A stretch of 64,000 bases of DNA from Shewanella khirikhana (GCF_003957745.1 NZ_CP020373.1:2232001-2296000); one strand, 5' to 3'. Counted from the stretch's first letter, positions 9,953-19,969 are shown. The notes: generated from the sequence alone by a model not told the origin. Numbers and translations: made by a program.

Positions 9953-10038
9953 AGGTCGCAACTACCACTTTATATATACATCGAACGTCCTATAGTGGAG
10001 GTACTGCAACAGCAGTCTTAGGGCTATAAAGGGACGCG

Positions 10039-12363
10039 ATGATGAAAAACTACAATAGATCTCTGCTGACGATAGCACTCCTCAGTGCCCTGACCATTAC
10101 CGCCTGCGGCGACGGTAGCGATGGTCAGGACGGCGCACCCGGTACCCCAGGCGCCCCCGGAACTCCCGGAACCCCTGGCACACCCGGCGCTCCCGCCGGT
10201 TCAGTCGTCAACACCGCTGAAACCGCCGCAGATGTCACTTTCGAAATCCTGCCTGCCGATATCAACGTGGCGGGCTCTGGCGAATTTGCCATCAAGTTCA
10301 AAGCCATGGGTAAAACCGCCCAGGGCAAAACCGTACCATTCTCCGGGTTGGACATGGTCTCGCTGTATTCACTGACGCTGAGCACCAACAGCAGTGGCAG
10401 CGGCGCACCTTTGGAGTGGGTGAATAACGCCATGGTGCAGGATCTGGGCTCCTCCATGTACTGTACCCTGACCGGCACCTACACTTCCCGCGGTCAGACC
10501 GGTAATGCCTGTACCCTGGTGGAAGATGCCAATGAACCCGGCACCTACACAGGCACCTGGACCCACGACGGGGCCGCCCCCATCATGAATGCCAGCGATG
10601 ATTTGAATGCCACTCACCGTCTATTCCTGAGGGCGTACAACATCAAAGACAGCGCCGGTGTTTCGGTACCAGATAAAGTCCTGTCAGACAGACTCGACTA
10701 TGTACCTGCCACAGGTGCCATTGTCGAAGCGACCGGAAAAGACACTGTCTCCGATGCCGCTTGTATCAGCTGTCACGGTAATGTGGACGGCCGTATCGCC
10801 AAGATTGAAGCGCACCACAACTACCAAAGTGTTGAAAACTGCGTGGCCTGCCACAACCCAGATAATCAGCCCGATGAAGCGCAACTTGCCGAGGGTTGGC
10901 TGTTTGATTTTGGCCCCATGGTGCACCGTATCCACGCAGGCCATCACATCAGTGACTTCCTCTCTGGTGAAGCCAAAGAATACTTTGGTGAGCTGGGCTT
11001 CCCAGGTGAGCTGAGCGAATGTACCAGCTGTCACAACAATGGTCCTTCCTGGACTGACAACATCTACCGTCAGGCGTGCGTGGGCTGTCACATCAACGTG
11101 AACTTTGAAACCGGTGACGGTCACTCCGACTTCGACCTGGCCCAGGCCGACGATACCCAGTGTAAATCCTGTCACGGCAGCGGCAGTTTAAGCCCCGCCA
11201 TGGCACACAATGTGGGTAAACGCGCTGAATACGCCGAGCTGTTCAAAGTGGAACCTCAAAGCGCTACAGTCACTGACCCTACCCCCGGTGATGGCATGAA
11301 GACATTGACCGTCAGCGCCAAGATCACCATGAATGGGGCGCCGGTTGCCGATGGCACAGTGCTTACCGACTACATGACCAGCACCTCACGTCCGCTGCTG
11401 ATTGGTAACGTGAACGCCGGTGGTTTTGTCAATGGCGATTTGAACCTGAAAGTCACCGATAACCCTGTGTTGTCAGGCGGCGTGTTGACCGTCAGCAAAG
11501 ACTTTGCCGAAACCATGCTGACAGGCACCATCTATGTCACAGGTGAAATTCAGCTTTGTGCCAACGATGGCGCCATCGTGAAATGTCGCGACGCACTTGG
11601 CGAAGCCATCGAAGGTCTGGACTTTGGCAGTGACCATGGTTTGGCCAACGCAGCCCCTATCACTTACTTCAACCTGGACGACCCAGCCGGTGCCACAGTG
11701 CTGGCACGTATGGACGATCCTGCCCGGATCACAGTGGACGAAGCCAAGTGTAATAGCTGCCACCAAAACCTGACCCACGTGAAAGGCACCCACGGTGTGA
11801 CCGAATTTACCCAGTGTATGGCGTGTCACAACACCCTGGCAGGCCGTTCAGGTCACCCTGTTGAGTACGATACCGGCGAAGTGGATGCCGATGGCAACCG
11901 TATCTTCGAAACCATCACAGATATCACCTTCAGCCAGCGCGATCTGTTCACTGTGGCGCACCGCTTCCACAGCGGTAACTGGGATGCACGCCGCGGCGTA
12001 CCTGCCATCTATCTTGACAAGAACATGGAACTGCAAGGTTATCCAGGTGTGGCTACTGACTGCTTTGCCTGTCACCAGGACAACGCCAAGTTCTTCGCCA
12101 ACGATGGCGGCCTGACCTCCGGCAAGCGTGCCATCAAGGTCAGCACCAGTGCTGAAGAGTACATCACTCCATTGGCTGAAGCCTGTCGTACCTGCCACGA
12201 GCACTCAGACGGTGCCGCCGTGGCCCACTTCAAGAGCAACGGTGCCTACGTTCAGGGCGAGCCTGCAACCACCGCCAATCTGCCGGTAGAAAGCTGCGCC
12301 ACCTGTCACGCAGAAGGCAAAGCCTATGGTATCGACAAGGTGCACGCAGAGGCCTCTCACTAA
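10039..12363 (+). CDS. Outer-membrane decaheme c-type cytochrome (OmcA/MtrC family)
   Basis: Surface lipoprotein for extracellular electron transfer, 774 aa. The signal peptide ends in a lipobox (TITAC, Cys about residue 23). Next comes a collagen-like Gly-x-Pro stretch (about 32-53), then a beta domain. There are exactly ten CxxCH heme sites, in two groups of five: about residues 242, 268, 328, 347, 375 and about 571, 593, 675, 716, 753. This is the split-pentaheme layout of MtrC/OmcA, with a second beta domain between. No MtrA/MtrB-type partners are adjacent, so it is a stand-alone family member that must borrow a conduit. It is preceded by a LysR gene and an inverted-repeat operator, and followed by a strong terminator. 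I do not assign it to MtrC, OmcA or MtrF. Confidence 0.93.
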   Translation: MMKNYNRSLLTIALLSALTITACGDGSDGQDGAPGTPGAPGTPGTPGTPGAPAGSVVNTAETAADVTFEILPADINVAGSGEFAIKFKAMGKTAQGKTVPFSGLDMVSLYSLTLSTNSSGSGAPLEWVNNAMVQDLGSSMYCTLTGTYTSRGQTGNACTLVEDANEPGTYTGTWTHDGAAPIMNASDDLNATHRLFLRAYNIKDSAGVSVPDKVLSDRLDYVPATGAIVEATGKDTVSDAACISCHGNVDGRIAKIEAHHNYQSVENCVACHNPDNQPDEAQLAEGWLFDFGPMVHRIHAGHHISDFLSGEAKEYFGELGFPGELSECTSCHNNGPSWTDNIYRQACVGCHINVNFETGDGHSDFDLAQADDTQCKSCHGSGSLSPAMAHNVGKRAEYAELFKVEPQSATVTDPTPGDGMKTLTVSAKITMNGAPVADGTVLTDYMTSTSRPLLIGNVNAGGFVNGDLNLKVTDNPVLSGGVLTVSKDFAETMLTGTIYVTGEIQLCANDGAIVKCRDALGEAIEGLDFGSDHGLANAAPITYFNLDDPAGATVLARMDDPARITVDEAKCNSCHQNLTHVKGTHGVTEFTQCMACHNTLAGRSGHPVEYDTGEVDADGNRIFETITDITFSQRDLFTVAHRFHSGNWDARRGVPAIYLDKNMELQGYPGVATDCFACHQDNAKFFANDGGLTSGKRAIKVSTSAEEYITPLAEACRTCHEHSDGAAVAHFKSNGAYVQGEPATTANLPVESCATCHAEGKAYGIDKVHAEASH
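10132..10200 (+). repeat. In-frame collagen-like triplet repeat
   Basis: Nine-base related units encode a Gly-Ala/Thr-Pro run directly after the lipidation region of the decaheme cytochrome. It likely forms an extended linker between lipid anchor and folded domains. Confidence 0.8.
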
Positions 12364-12416
12364 GAGGGCACCTTCAGGGCTACCCTGCAAAGCCCAACTT
12401 ATCTCTGCAATTAATT

Positions 12417-12440
12417 GGGGGCCGTAAGGCCCCCTTTTTT
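12417..12440 (+). terminator. Terminator after decaheme cytochrome gene
   Basis: A 7-bp stem GGGGGCC/GGCCCCC with loop GTAA, followed by six T. The end of the convergent DUF2982-like gene touches it. Confidence 0.92.
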
Positions 12441-13173
12441 AACTTTCCAGCCTCTGCAGCCATGCAGATTTATAGGCCCTGAGTCTTCTTGCAACCACCA
12501 TGGGTTCATCGTCCAGGGCATCAGCAGGAATAAACAAATGATAGCCAAGGTGCTTATCCAGAATAAGGGTCCTGTGGCCAAACATGGCCAGCACGCCGCG
12601 GTAACGTTCGCCATCGGTGACAAGGGGCGTAAACTCGGCGCCGAGCTGGGTTTCCAATGTCTCCAGCGCCTCGTCCTGGGCCGCCGCCGTCATCAGCAGC
12701 GGCCGCTGCTCAGACAAAAGCCCCGTGGCAAGCCTTGGGGAGATCACATCCAACAGTGGGTTGATACGCTTAAGCTTGATGCCGATAAAGGGCAAATCCA
12801 GACTGTCGAGCCCCTGACTTACTCTGGGTACATCGATACGGGCAATGTTGTCCCACGCCAGCGCATAGCGTCCACGGCGATGAAAATAGTAAAAGCCGCT
12901 GCTATCGCACCGCACCGACTCCGGCGGCTGAGACACCTTGGCGTAGCCCAGGATAAGCCCCACTGAGCCCAGCGCAAACAGCACTATCCCCAAACCAAAC
13001 AAGGTTTTGGCAAACAGGAACACACACAGGGCCGCACAAAACAACAAGGCACTGATAAGTGACAGCGTGATGCCGTTACGCTTGCTGGCGGGCACTATTA
13101 TCAGGGGTTCAAGAGACACCTGGGACTCGGTGGATGCCACTGCGGCATCCCTGGATTGCGGGTCAGTCATCAT
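12439..13173 (-). CDS. DUF2982-like membrane protein
   Basis: A 244-aa protein with two adjacent hydrophobic segments (about residues 34-56 and 60-78) and a soluble C-terminal part containing the stretch GFYYFHRRGRYALAWDNIARI. I recall this as the DUF2982 family of Shewanella and Vibrio, of unknown function; the assignment is from memory. It lies 19 bases downstream of the elyC-like gene, probably in the same transcript, and is convergent with the cytochrome gene. Confidence 0.65.
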   Translation of the reverse strand: MMTDPQSRDAAVASTESQVSLEPLIIVPASKRNGITLSLISALLFCAALCVFLFAKTLFGLGIVLFALGSVGLILGYAKVSQPPESVRCDSSGFYYFHRRGRYALAWDNIARIDVPRVSQGLDSLDLPFIGIKLKRINPLLDVISPRLATGLLSEQRPLLMTAAAQDEALETLETQLGAEFTPLVTDGERYRGVLAMFGHRTLILDKHLGYHLFIPADALDDEPMVVARRLRAYKSAWLQRLES

Positions 13174-13192
13174 AGATCCGGTAGTGTTAACT

Positions 13193-13921
13193 TTAATATC
13201 TTAGGGAAAACCACAACATACCTACGTATTCGTGGATGGCCATCTGCGAGTTATACAGTTCGCGGGCACTTAAGCGCCACCAATATGAACGCCTGGCAGT
13301 AAAGTCGGTGGGCGCCGCTTCGGCGATAACGCCTTCATGGGCAAACATGGCCATGGCGCGCGCCATATGGGCGGCGGACGTGACCAGCCTCACCTTGTCA
13401 ATCCCCAACGCCTTGATTTGACGGGCTTCTTCCAGGGTGTCCCGTGGCTGCGGCAAAACAATTATTCGGCTCTCATCGACACCAAGCTCGATGGCCGCCG
13501 CCCGCATCACCTCGGCATGGGGACGGGTGTTCAGGCCGCCACTGAAGCCGCTGACCACCAAGGTGCACTCCTGCCCCAAAGACAGCTGCCGCACGCCTTC
13601 GCTGAGCCTTGCCAGCGCAATGGTCGACAACTGCTGCACCGCACTGCCGTGGATATCGTCTTCATGACCCGAGCCCAGCACTGCCACCACACAGGGCCCT
13701 GATATGGGCTGTGATGTGGCCGAAAAACGACTCTCCAGCGGCGATACCAGCAGGCGACTGCCAAAGGATGAAGATAGAAACACCAAGGTAATCAAGGCGC
13801 TGGTGACCAGAGATTTTGCCAGCACACGTCTTCGCCACAGCCACAGGGCCAGCAGCAACAGCAGCACCAAGGCCGGAATGGGCATGATCAGCAATGAGAG
13901 GATTTTTTTAAGCCAGAACAT
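13193..13921 (-). CDS. ElyC/SanA/YdcF-family (DUF218) envelope protein
   Basis: A 242-aa inner-membrane protein with two N-terminal membrane helices (about 7-28 and 35-55) and a DUF218 domain at about 77-230. The domain shows an ALARL..G region, the conserved SG followed by a later TLEEA stretch, and VTSAAHMARA near the end. The size and two-helix topology match ElyC, which in E. coli acts on envelope/peptidoglycan assembly at the undecaprenyl-phosphate level. The call to ElyC rather than another DUF218 member is by topology and length. It is likely co-transcribed with the downstream DUF2982-like gene. Confidence 0.75.
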   Translation of the reverse strand: MFWLKKILSLLIMPIPALVLLLLLALWLWRRRVLAKSLVTSALITLVFLSSSFGSRLLVSPLESRFSATSQPISGPCVVAVLGSGHEDDIHGSAVQQLSTIALARLSEGVRQLSLGQECTLVVSGFSGGLNTRPHAEVMRAAAIELGVDESRIIVLPQPRDTLEEARQIKALGIDKVRLVTSAAHMARAMAMFAHEGVIAEAAPTDFTARRSYWWRLSARELYNSQMAIHEYVGMLWFSLRY

Positions 13922-14039
13922 GGGTAAGCGCTTGCTAAAAATGATGAAACAAGAGCTTACCCAAGGGATGAGATGAAGGCTATCAAAAACGTAACGCCCG
14001 CATCAGTCGATGCGGACACAGACTTGGCTTCGGTTAGGT

Positions 14040-14939
14040 TCAGCGCTTTTCCCACAACCAGGCGGCGCCACGCACGCCGGATGAGCAGCCGTAGAGGTTT
14101 TGGACCACAGGGGTGCGACACTCGCCGCCCAGCACATACTTGGGCAGAATTTCCGGCAAACGGCTGTAAATCGCCTGCACATTGGACATGCCGCCGCCAA
14201 GCACAATGGCGTCCGGGTCCAGGATGTTGATCACATGGGCAAAGGCGCGCGCCAGGCGGTCAAGATAACGATCGAACGCCTCATTGGCGAGCTTGTCACC
14301 GGCATCCACCAGCGCCATGATATCAACGCCGGTGTCAGCACTGCCGCCATGGGCCTTGTAATCGCGCACAAAGCCGGTGCCTGAAACGAAGGTTTCGATG
14401 CAATCTTTGTTGCCACAGAAGCACTGGGTAGAGTTGAACTCGTCAGCACGCATCCAGGGCAGAGGGTTGTGTCCCCACTCGCCACCGATGCCATTGCCGC
14501 CGCCATGTACCCGGCCATGGAGCGCCAGACCGGCGCCGCAGCCGGTGCCGAGAATCGCACCAAACACCACGCCCTTGCCGGCCGCAGCGCCATCCACGGC
14601 TTCGGACACTGCAAAACAGTTGGCATCGTTGGCAACCCGGACTTCACGGCCCAGGATTTTGCCAAGGTCACGGTCAAGCGGATGGCCATTGATCCAGGTG
14701 GAGTTGGCGTTTTTCACAAGCCCTGTATAAGGGGAAATCACCCCGGGGATCCCAATCCCCAGCGTTCCTTCACAGCCCACGGCGGCCTCGGCTTCATTCA
14801 CCAAGGTCACTATGGCGTTCAGGGTTCCCTGATACTCCCTTGGCGTTGCAATTCGCTTGCGAAACAGTTCACTGCCATCTTCACCCAATGCCACCAGTTC
14901 AATCTTGGTGCCACCGAGATCCACCCCCATTCGCATCAT
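14040..14939 (-). CDS. mak: Manno(fructo)kinase, ROK family
   Basis: ATP-dependent hexokinase of the ROK family, 299 aa. It is close to E. coli Mak in many stretches I can recall (NDANCFAVSEAVDGAAAG, GEWGHNPLPWM, ILDPDAIVLGGGMSNV). The phosphate-binding DLGGTK is at residues 7-12, and the zinc site is formed by His in EWGHNP and the CFCGNKDC cysteines. Substrate (fructose or mannose) is inferred from that similarity. It starts 27 bases after cysQ ends, with GGAG upstream; ATG at 14936 is equally possible. Confidence 0.88.
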   Translation of the reverse strand: MMRMGVDLGGTKIELVALGEDGSELFRKRIATPREYQGTLNAIVTLVNEAEAAVGCEGTLGIGIPGVISPYTGLVKNANSTWINGHPLDRDLGKILGREVRVANDANCFAVSEAVDGAAAGKGVVFGAILGTGCGAGLALHGRVHGGGNGIGGEWGHNPLPWMRADEFNSTQCFCGNKDCIETFVSGTGFVRDYKAHGGSADTGVDIMALVDAGDKLANEAFDRYLDRLARAFAHVINILDPDAIVLGGGMSNVQAIYSRLPEILPKYVLGGECRTPVVQNLYGCSSGVRGAAWLWEKR

Positions 14940-14966
14940 CTGCTTTCTCCACCTCAGCCTTGGCTG

Positions 14967-15758
14967 TTAATTGCTGTCCCACCCCGGCGCAGTTGCCATA
15001 AACCAGGGATTGAGGATATCTGCTTTGCTGTTGTAATCCAGTGGCCGTTTGTCGCCAAACACCACCACCTTGCCCCCGGCGCTTTCCAGCACCGCCTGTG
15101 CTGCCGCCGTGTCCCACTCACTGGTGGGCCCCAAACGGGGGTACAAATCCGCCCGCCCCTCGGCGAGCATACAAAATTTAAGCGAACTGCCAACGCTGAG
15201 CAGTTCATGGTCGCCAAGCTCGGCCAAATACCCGGCCATCTCGGCAGACTGATGTGAACGGCTGCCAACCACAATGGGCGATATGCGCTTGGTCGCAGCC
15301 CCCGTCAGCGGCTCAGTATCACCTTCGCGCTCAAGCCAGGCGCCAACGCCTTTTGCGCCCAGATAGCAGCTGTCCAGTACCGGCGCATACACTACGCCTG
15401 CCACGGCAATGCCGTCACGGATAAGGGCAATGTTAACGGTAAACTCGCCATTGCGTTTGATGAATTCCTTGGTGCCATCCAGCGGGTCAATCAGAAAATA
15501 CTCCTGCCAGTGACGGCGGGTTTCCCAATCGATAACCTCTTCTTCAGAAAGCACTGGGGTGGCAGGAAATGCGTGAGTCAGCTCATCCACAATCACTCTG
15601 TGGCTGGCAAGATCCGCCGCTGTAACCGGGCTGTCATCGCTTTTTTGGGTGACAGCCACCTGCCCTTCGCCATACACGGTCATAATGGCGTCACCGGCCT
15701 TGCGGGCAATCTGCCCCAGGGTCACCAGTGTCTGCTTATCCAATGCCACCAATGTCAT
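14967..15758 (-). CDS. cysQ: 3'(2'),5'-bisphosphate nucleotidase CysQ
   Basis: Removes the 3'-phosphate from PAP (or PAPS), protecting sulfate assimilation. It is a 263-aa inositol-monophosphatase-fold enzyme. Magnesium-binding motifs are visible as SEEE (about 70-73), DPLDGTKEFI (about 91-100) and SEWDTAAAQAVL near the C-terminal third. It is the first gene of a minus-strand group with mak. The 277 bases between cysQ and the divergent wzi-like gene (15759-16035) hold both promoters; I see no gene in them. Confidence 0.94.
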   Translation of the reverse strand: MTLVALDKQTLVTLGQIARKAGDAIMTVYGEGQVAVTQKSDDSPVTAADLASHRVIVDELTHAFPATPVLSEEEVIDWETRRHWQEYFLIDPLDGTKEFIKRNGEFTVNIALIRDGIAVAGVVYAPVLDSCYLGAKGVGAWLEREGDTEPLTGAATKRISPIVVGSRSHQSAEMAGYLAELGDHELLSVGSSLKFCMLAEGRADLYPRLGPTSEWDTAAAQAVLESAGGKVVVFGDKRPLDYNSKADILNPWFMATAPGWDSN

Positions 15759-16035
15759 ACATCCTCCTGCATTTTGTGGCCCATTGTCGTTGGGCTGGGC
15801 AAAAACGGCAATTATGCCACTGCCAAAGCGCAGGAAATAATAACAAATTCGTTAAATTCAGTGCCAAAGATACTAAGGCAGCACCGGATTTCAGAAAAGA
15901 GCCGCTAACAGCTGTGCATTCGTATTCACAAGCCAGACAGAACAAGGCGGTTGTGATTGCCATTGGCTGGCCCCGCCGTAGAATGCGGTTTTTTATCCGG
16001 TTTTCACTCGCTTAATTCAGCCTGGCAGTTTCTCC

Positions 16036-17589
16036 ATGACCCAACTCAATCGCCGTTTTGTTGCTCGCTCTTTTTTCTCGCGCTCCCTTTTCTCTGCCCC
16101 CTTTGCCGTCCGAGCAAACCCGGTACGGCCGCTTCGCGCTTTTGCGCTGGTTTGCGCTGCGCTGCCTGGTCTGGCGCTTGCCGACTGGTGGATTTCACCG
16201 GATGACCTGGCGCTCAGGGCCGATATTCAGCGTCTGGCCGACAGCGGCATAATAACCGCCCCGGTACTCACCTATCCGCTGATGTGGTCAGCTGTTGAAA
16301 AAGACCTGCGGGCTGCCGATCCGGTCAGCCTCAGCAATGCCAATCGTGATGCACTTTTCAGGGTTCAGGCCGCCCTAGCCAAGGCCAAGCCTGCTGTGAG
16401 CATGGAGGGTAAATTCGGTCTTGCCAGCGATGAGCGCCGTTTTCGCGGCTTTGGAGATACCCAGCTTGATAAAGCCTCGGCCACTGCCACGCTGCAGGCA
16501 CAAAACGATTGGGGCATAGTGCAACTTGCCGGCAGCTGGCACGAGAGCACAGAGGAAGGCAATCAGGCCCGCCTAGATGACAGTTTTGGCGCCCTGCGCC
16601 TTGGCAATTGGGTGCTGGCGGCTGGCAGCATCCCCAGGTATTGGGGCCCGGGCTGGGACACTGGCCTTATCCAAACCACCAACGCCCGCCCCATGCCCGG
16701 CATCAGCCTGACCCGGGACAATTCAGCAGCCATTGACCTGCCGCTGCTCGAATGGCTCGGCCCCTGGACCTTTACCACCGCATTCAGTCAAATGGAGAGC
16801 GAGCGACACGTACCCGATGCGCGCCACTGGGCAGCGCGCGCCACTATCAAGCCCTTGTCCAATCTGGAACTGGGCGCCTCCTGGGCCATGCAATGGGGCG
16901 GCGAAGGTTATGGAAATAGCCTCAAGGACTGGTGGAATGGCCTGTTCAACGGCGGCAAAAGCGAGAGTGAAGTCGAGAACGGTCAGGAAAATATGCTGGC
17001 TGGTTACGATTTTCGCTATTCAGCCAACCTGTTCGGCACGCCTGTGGGCCTCTATTACGAGCGTATCCACGAAGACTTTCATCATGGAAAAAAACAGCTT
17101 ATCAACGCATCCAACCTCGGCGGTGTGGACCTGTATCTTGATGGCTTGAACACCCTGGTATTTGTGGAGTATTCAGACACCAAGGCCGCCTGCAGCCCCG
17201 ACCCAAACTATTACAACTGCATGTATGAGCACGGGTTTTATCGCTCAGGCTATCGCTACTACGGCCGAAGCCTTGGCAGCAGCTACGATAACGACACCGA
17301 AGCGCTGGTGCTGGGCGCCGTGACCCATTTAGCCGGCGGCGAGAAACTCATCACCAAGGCTCGCTGGCTAAGGCTCAATGTGGATGGCACTGACACCGGC
17401 GCCCCCGGTGGCAATCCGCAGTCTCCCGGTCGCTATGAGCGGGTTTATCAGCTGGAAAGCCAGTATCGAATGCCCTTTGAAGGTGGCGAGCTGTTGCTGG
17501 AAGCCTCACTCGCCTACAGCGAGTACCCCGCGGTAAACGGCAACGACTGGAGCCCGTTCGCAGCGGTGCGTTACGAACGGCGCTTTTAA
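16036..17589 (+). CDS. Wzi-like capsule assembly outer-membrane protein
   Basis: A 517-aa outer-membrane beta-barrel of the Wzi family, which anchors capsular or exopolysaccharide at the cell surface. The N-terminus is long and basic before the hydrophobic stretch FALVCAALPGLALA, with a signal cleavage site before DWWISPDD (about residue 49); the true start may be internal. Family-like features are the conserved region after cleavage (ALRADIQRLADSGII), ARPMPGISLTRDNS, many alternating aromatic strands and the C-terminal VRYERRF. It stands alone between cysQ and the ycdX-like gene but is within reach of two polysaccharide clusters. Confidence 0.85.
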   Translation: MTQLNRRFVARSFFSRSLFSAPFAVRANPVRPLRAFALVCAALPGLALADWWISPDDLALRADIQRLADSGIITAPVLTYPLMWSAVEKDLRAADPVSLSNANRDALFRVQAALAKAKPAVSMEGKFGLASDERRFRGFGDTQLDKASATATLQAQNDWGIVQLAGSWHESTEEGNQARLDDSFGALRLGNWVLAAGSIPRYWGPGWDTGLIQTTNARPMPGISLTRDNSAAIDLPLLEWLGPWTFTTAFSQMESERHVPDARHWAARATIKPLSNLELGASWAMQWGGEGYGNSLKDWWNGLFNGGKSESEVENGQENMLAGYDFRYSANLFGTPVGLYYERIHEDFHHGKKQLINASNLGGVDLYLDGLNTLVFVEYSDTKAACSPDPNYYNCMYEHGFYRSGYRYYGRSLGSSYDNDTEALVLGAVTHLAGGEKLITKARWLRLNVDGTDTGAPGGNPQSPGRYERVYQLESQYRMPFEGGELLLEASLAYSEYPAVNGNDWSPFAAVRYERRF

Positions 17590-17658
17590 CATCAACCTGG
17601 AGTTTACCTGCTGATGACTAAAGGCCTTTTAAAAACGATGTAAAACAAAGCGCCTCAT

Positions 17659-18411
17659 TCATGCAGCACTGAAATGGTCGATGAGCGAGTCGAGGGTTTG
17701 ATGGCCTCGCTGCTGTAAAAAGCGCAGCAGCGCCATCGGCGAGCGGTTGAGCAGTCGCTCCCTTGGATAGCCCGCGCCATCGACTATCGCAAGGGCGTTA
17801 TCAAAGCCGCCCAAATCAAAGGCAACATGGGAGTCGGAGCCCATCACCAATTGGGCGTCCAGTTTGGCGGCCATATGGGCAATGGCCAGGCAATTTTCTT
17901 CGCTGCCCTTGCGCGATGCGGTAAAGGAGGAGTTATTGATTTCCAGCGCCACGTTGCAGGCCTTGGCGGCTGCGACTACGGCCTCGATATCAATGGGATA
18001 TGCCGGATTGCCCGGGTGGGTGATGATGTCCACCAGCCCCGACTCCATGGTGGCTATCATGGCTTTGGTGTGGGTCAGTTTATCGCTTGGTGCAAACACA
18101 GGCTCATGAAAGCCTGCCTGCACCAAATCCAGCTCCGACAAATACTCGCCGAAATAATCGATTTCGCCCTTTACATTCATGACGTTGGCTTCGATACCCC
18201 GTAGAATTCCCACCCCATCCCACACCCTGGGCAACACCCGTAAATTCACAAAATGCCAAAAGTGCGGCGCATCCTTCATCGCCGGGCCATGATCTGTGGT
18301 GGCAAAGAGCGTAATGCCCTTCTGTTTGGCCACCGCCAGATAATCGTGAATGGTGCTGTAGGCGTGGGTTGAAGCCACCGTGTGGCTGTGGGTATCGACC
18401 GGGAACTGCAT
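17659..18411 (-). CDS. YcdX-like PHP-domain phosphatase
   Basis: A 250-aa metal-dependent phosphatase of the PHP family, with the metal ligands seen in DTHSHTVAS (residues 6-14), TTDHGP (about 38-43), THPGNP and GSDSHVA. It strongly resembles E. coli YcdX (shared HAYSTIHDYLA and LRGIEANVMNVKGEIDYFG). E. coli YcdX is linked to swarming and the physiological substrate is unknown. It lies 12 bases after the end of the LuxO-like gene, so it is probably the last gene of that signalling operon. Confidence 0.88.
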   Translation of the reverse strand: MQFPVDTHSHTVASTHAYSTIHDYLAVAKQKGITLFATTDHGPAMKDAPHFWHFVNLRVLPRVWDGVGILRGIEANVMNVKGEIDYFGEYLSELDLVQAGFHEPVFAPSDKLTHTKAMIATMESGLVDIITHPGNPAYPIDIEAVVAAAKACNVALEINNSSFTASRKGSEENCLAIAHMAAKLDAQLVMGSDSHVAFDLGGFDNALAIVDGAGYPRERLLNRSPMALLRFLQQRGHQTLDSLIDHFSAA

Positions 18412-18423
18412 CTTTTCTCCGTC

Positions 18424-19953
18424 TCAGGCCTGCTGGGCTTCCTCCCATGCCTGACGCTTGCGATAAATGGTAGAGGCACTGATATCCAAAAGCGCGGCGG
18501 CCTTGGGAATATTGCCTTCACAGGCTTCAATGGCCTGCTCAATAATCTCTTTTTCAGCGAGCCACAGCGGCTTGATCCCGTCTGCTGACTCGCCAGAACC
18601 CATGTGGGCATGAGTGTGACTGCCACTGTGACTGCCAAATGAGTCATCGCTAGTGGGCGACTGTGTCCCATAGCCGTGAGCGTCAGGCGGCATATTGTCG
18701 TCAGGCTCGCGCCAGTGCTCCTTGTCCTGAACATGCCTCGGCTCTGCGGCAGCCACGAGAGCCACCAATCTTGGTTTGTCATGACCGCCACGGACAAACT
18801 CCGGCAGCATGGGCTCGGTCAGTGTATCACCCTGATTGAGCACCACCATCTGACGCATCACATTTTGCAATTGCCGTACATTGCCAGGCCAGGCATAAGA
18901 GCTTAGCAGCCGCAGACAATCGGCCGACATACTCTTAAACGCCTTCCCCTCTTCACGGCTGTATTCTTTCAGCAGCTTTTTGGCCAGCAGCTGCACATCT
19001 TTGCCACGGGAGCGCAGCGGCGGCAGCTCCACCGGGATCACGTAGAGCCGATAATACAAGTCTTCCCGAAACCGCCCGGCCTTAACCTCCTGCCAGGGAT
19101 GGCGGTTGGTCGCCGCCACAAAACGCACATCCACGGTTTCTTCTTTGCCGCCGCCCACCGGGGTATAAACGCCGGTTTGAATAAATCTGAGCAGCTTGGC
19201 CTGCAAATCCAAATCCATCTCGCAGATTTCATCCAAAAACAAGGTGCCGCCATGGGCCCGGCCAGCGGCGCCCTGACGCCCACTGGTGGCACCGGTAAAG
19301 GCGCCTTTCACGTGGCCGAATATCTCGCTTTCCATCAGTTCCCGCGGAATGGAGGCGCAGTTAAGGGCAATAAAAGGCCCCTCCTTACGCCTGCCAAGGC
19401 TGTGAATGGCCTGGGCACAGACCTCTTTGCCGGTACCGCTCTCGCCGGTAATAAACACCGATGCCTTGCTGTCGGCAACATTCTCCAGGGTACGATACAC
19501 CGCCTGCATCGCCAGAGACTCGCCGATAAAACCGCAAAAATTGGCGGTGGGCAGACTTTTTTCATAGCGGCTTACCAGTTGCTGCAATTCCCTCTGTTTC
19601 AAGGCATTGCGCACGGTAATCCCAAGGCGTTTGGCATCGAAAGGTTTCACCAAAAAATCGAATGCACCCAGACGCATGGCATCCACAGCGATGTCGATGG
19701 TGCCGTGGGCCGTCATCATAATAACGGTCACCGATGGGCAATCGGCAGCGACCCGCTCCAGAATATCCATCCCCGACATATCCGGCAGCTTGATATCGAG
19801 AAACAGTAAGTCGGGTTTTTCACGTTCAAGCTCAGCCAGCGCGTCTTCACCAAAATGCACATGGGTAACCCGCCCACCTTCGGCGCGCAGGTATTCACTG
19901 TAAAGCGCCCCAAGTGACTGACTGTCCTCAACCAGTAAGGCATTGAAACTCAT
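18424..19953 (-). CDS. LuxO-type sigma-54-dependent response regulator
   Basis: A 509-aa activator with a receiver domain (1-120; phospho-acceptor Asp53, Lys103), an AAA+ domain (about 140-375) and a Fis-type HTH at about 470-505 (NIPKAAALLDISASTIYRKRQAW), which resembles LuxO. The AAA+ domain has Walker A GESGTGKE at 170-177, an intact GAFTGA at 217-222 and Walker B TLFLDE, so it can drive sigma-54 RNA polymerase. The linker before the HTH is His-rich and longer than usual for LuxO (about 450 aa). ATG 19953 follows AAGGAGGT. The hybrid-kinase gene ends 16 bases upstream and is the likely phosphodonor. Sites matching the LuxO consensus lie at four promoters of the neighbouring EPS locus. Confidence 0.92.
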   Translation of the reverse strand: MSFNALLVEDSQSLGALYSEYLRAEGGRVTHVHFGEDALAELEREKPDLLFLDIKLPDMSGMDILERVAADCPSVTVIMMTAHGTIDIAVDAMRLGAFDFLVKPFDAKRLGITVRNALKQRELQQLVSRYEKSLPTANFCGFIGESLAMQAVYRTLENVADSKASVFITGESGTGKEVCAQAIHSLGRRKEGPFIALNCASIPRELMESEIFGHVKGAFTGATSGRQGAAGRAHGGTLFLDEICEMDLDLQAKLLRFIQTGVYTPVGGGKEETVDVRFVAATNRHPWQEVKAGRFREDLYYRLYVIPVELPPLRSRGKDVQLLAKKLLKEYSREEGKAFKSMSADCLRLLSSYAWPGNVRQLQNVMRQMVVLNQGDTLTEPMLPEFVRGGHDKPRLVALVAAAEPRHVQDKEHWREPDDNMPPDAHGYGTQSPTSDDSFGSHSGSHTHAHMGSGESADGIKPLWLAEKEIIEQAIEACEGNIPKAAALLDISASTIYRKRQAWEEAQQA

Positions 19954-19969
19954 TGAATACCTCCTTGAC

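Noticed and set aside
15958..15985. TTGGC...GCC stretch upstream of the wzi-like gene as a sigma-54 promoter
   Set aside because: The -12 GC is not in register with the -24 GG, and no LuxO-type palindrome was seen upstream.
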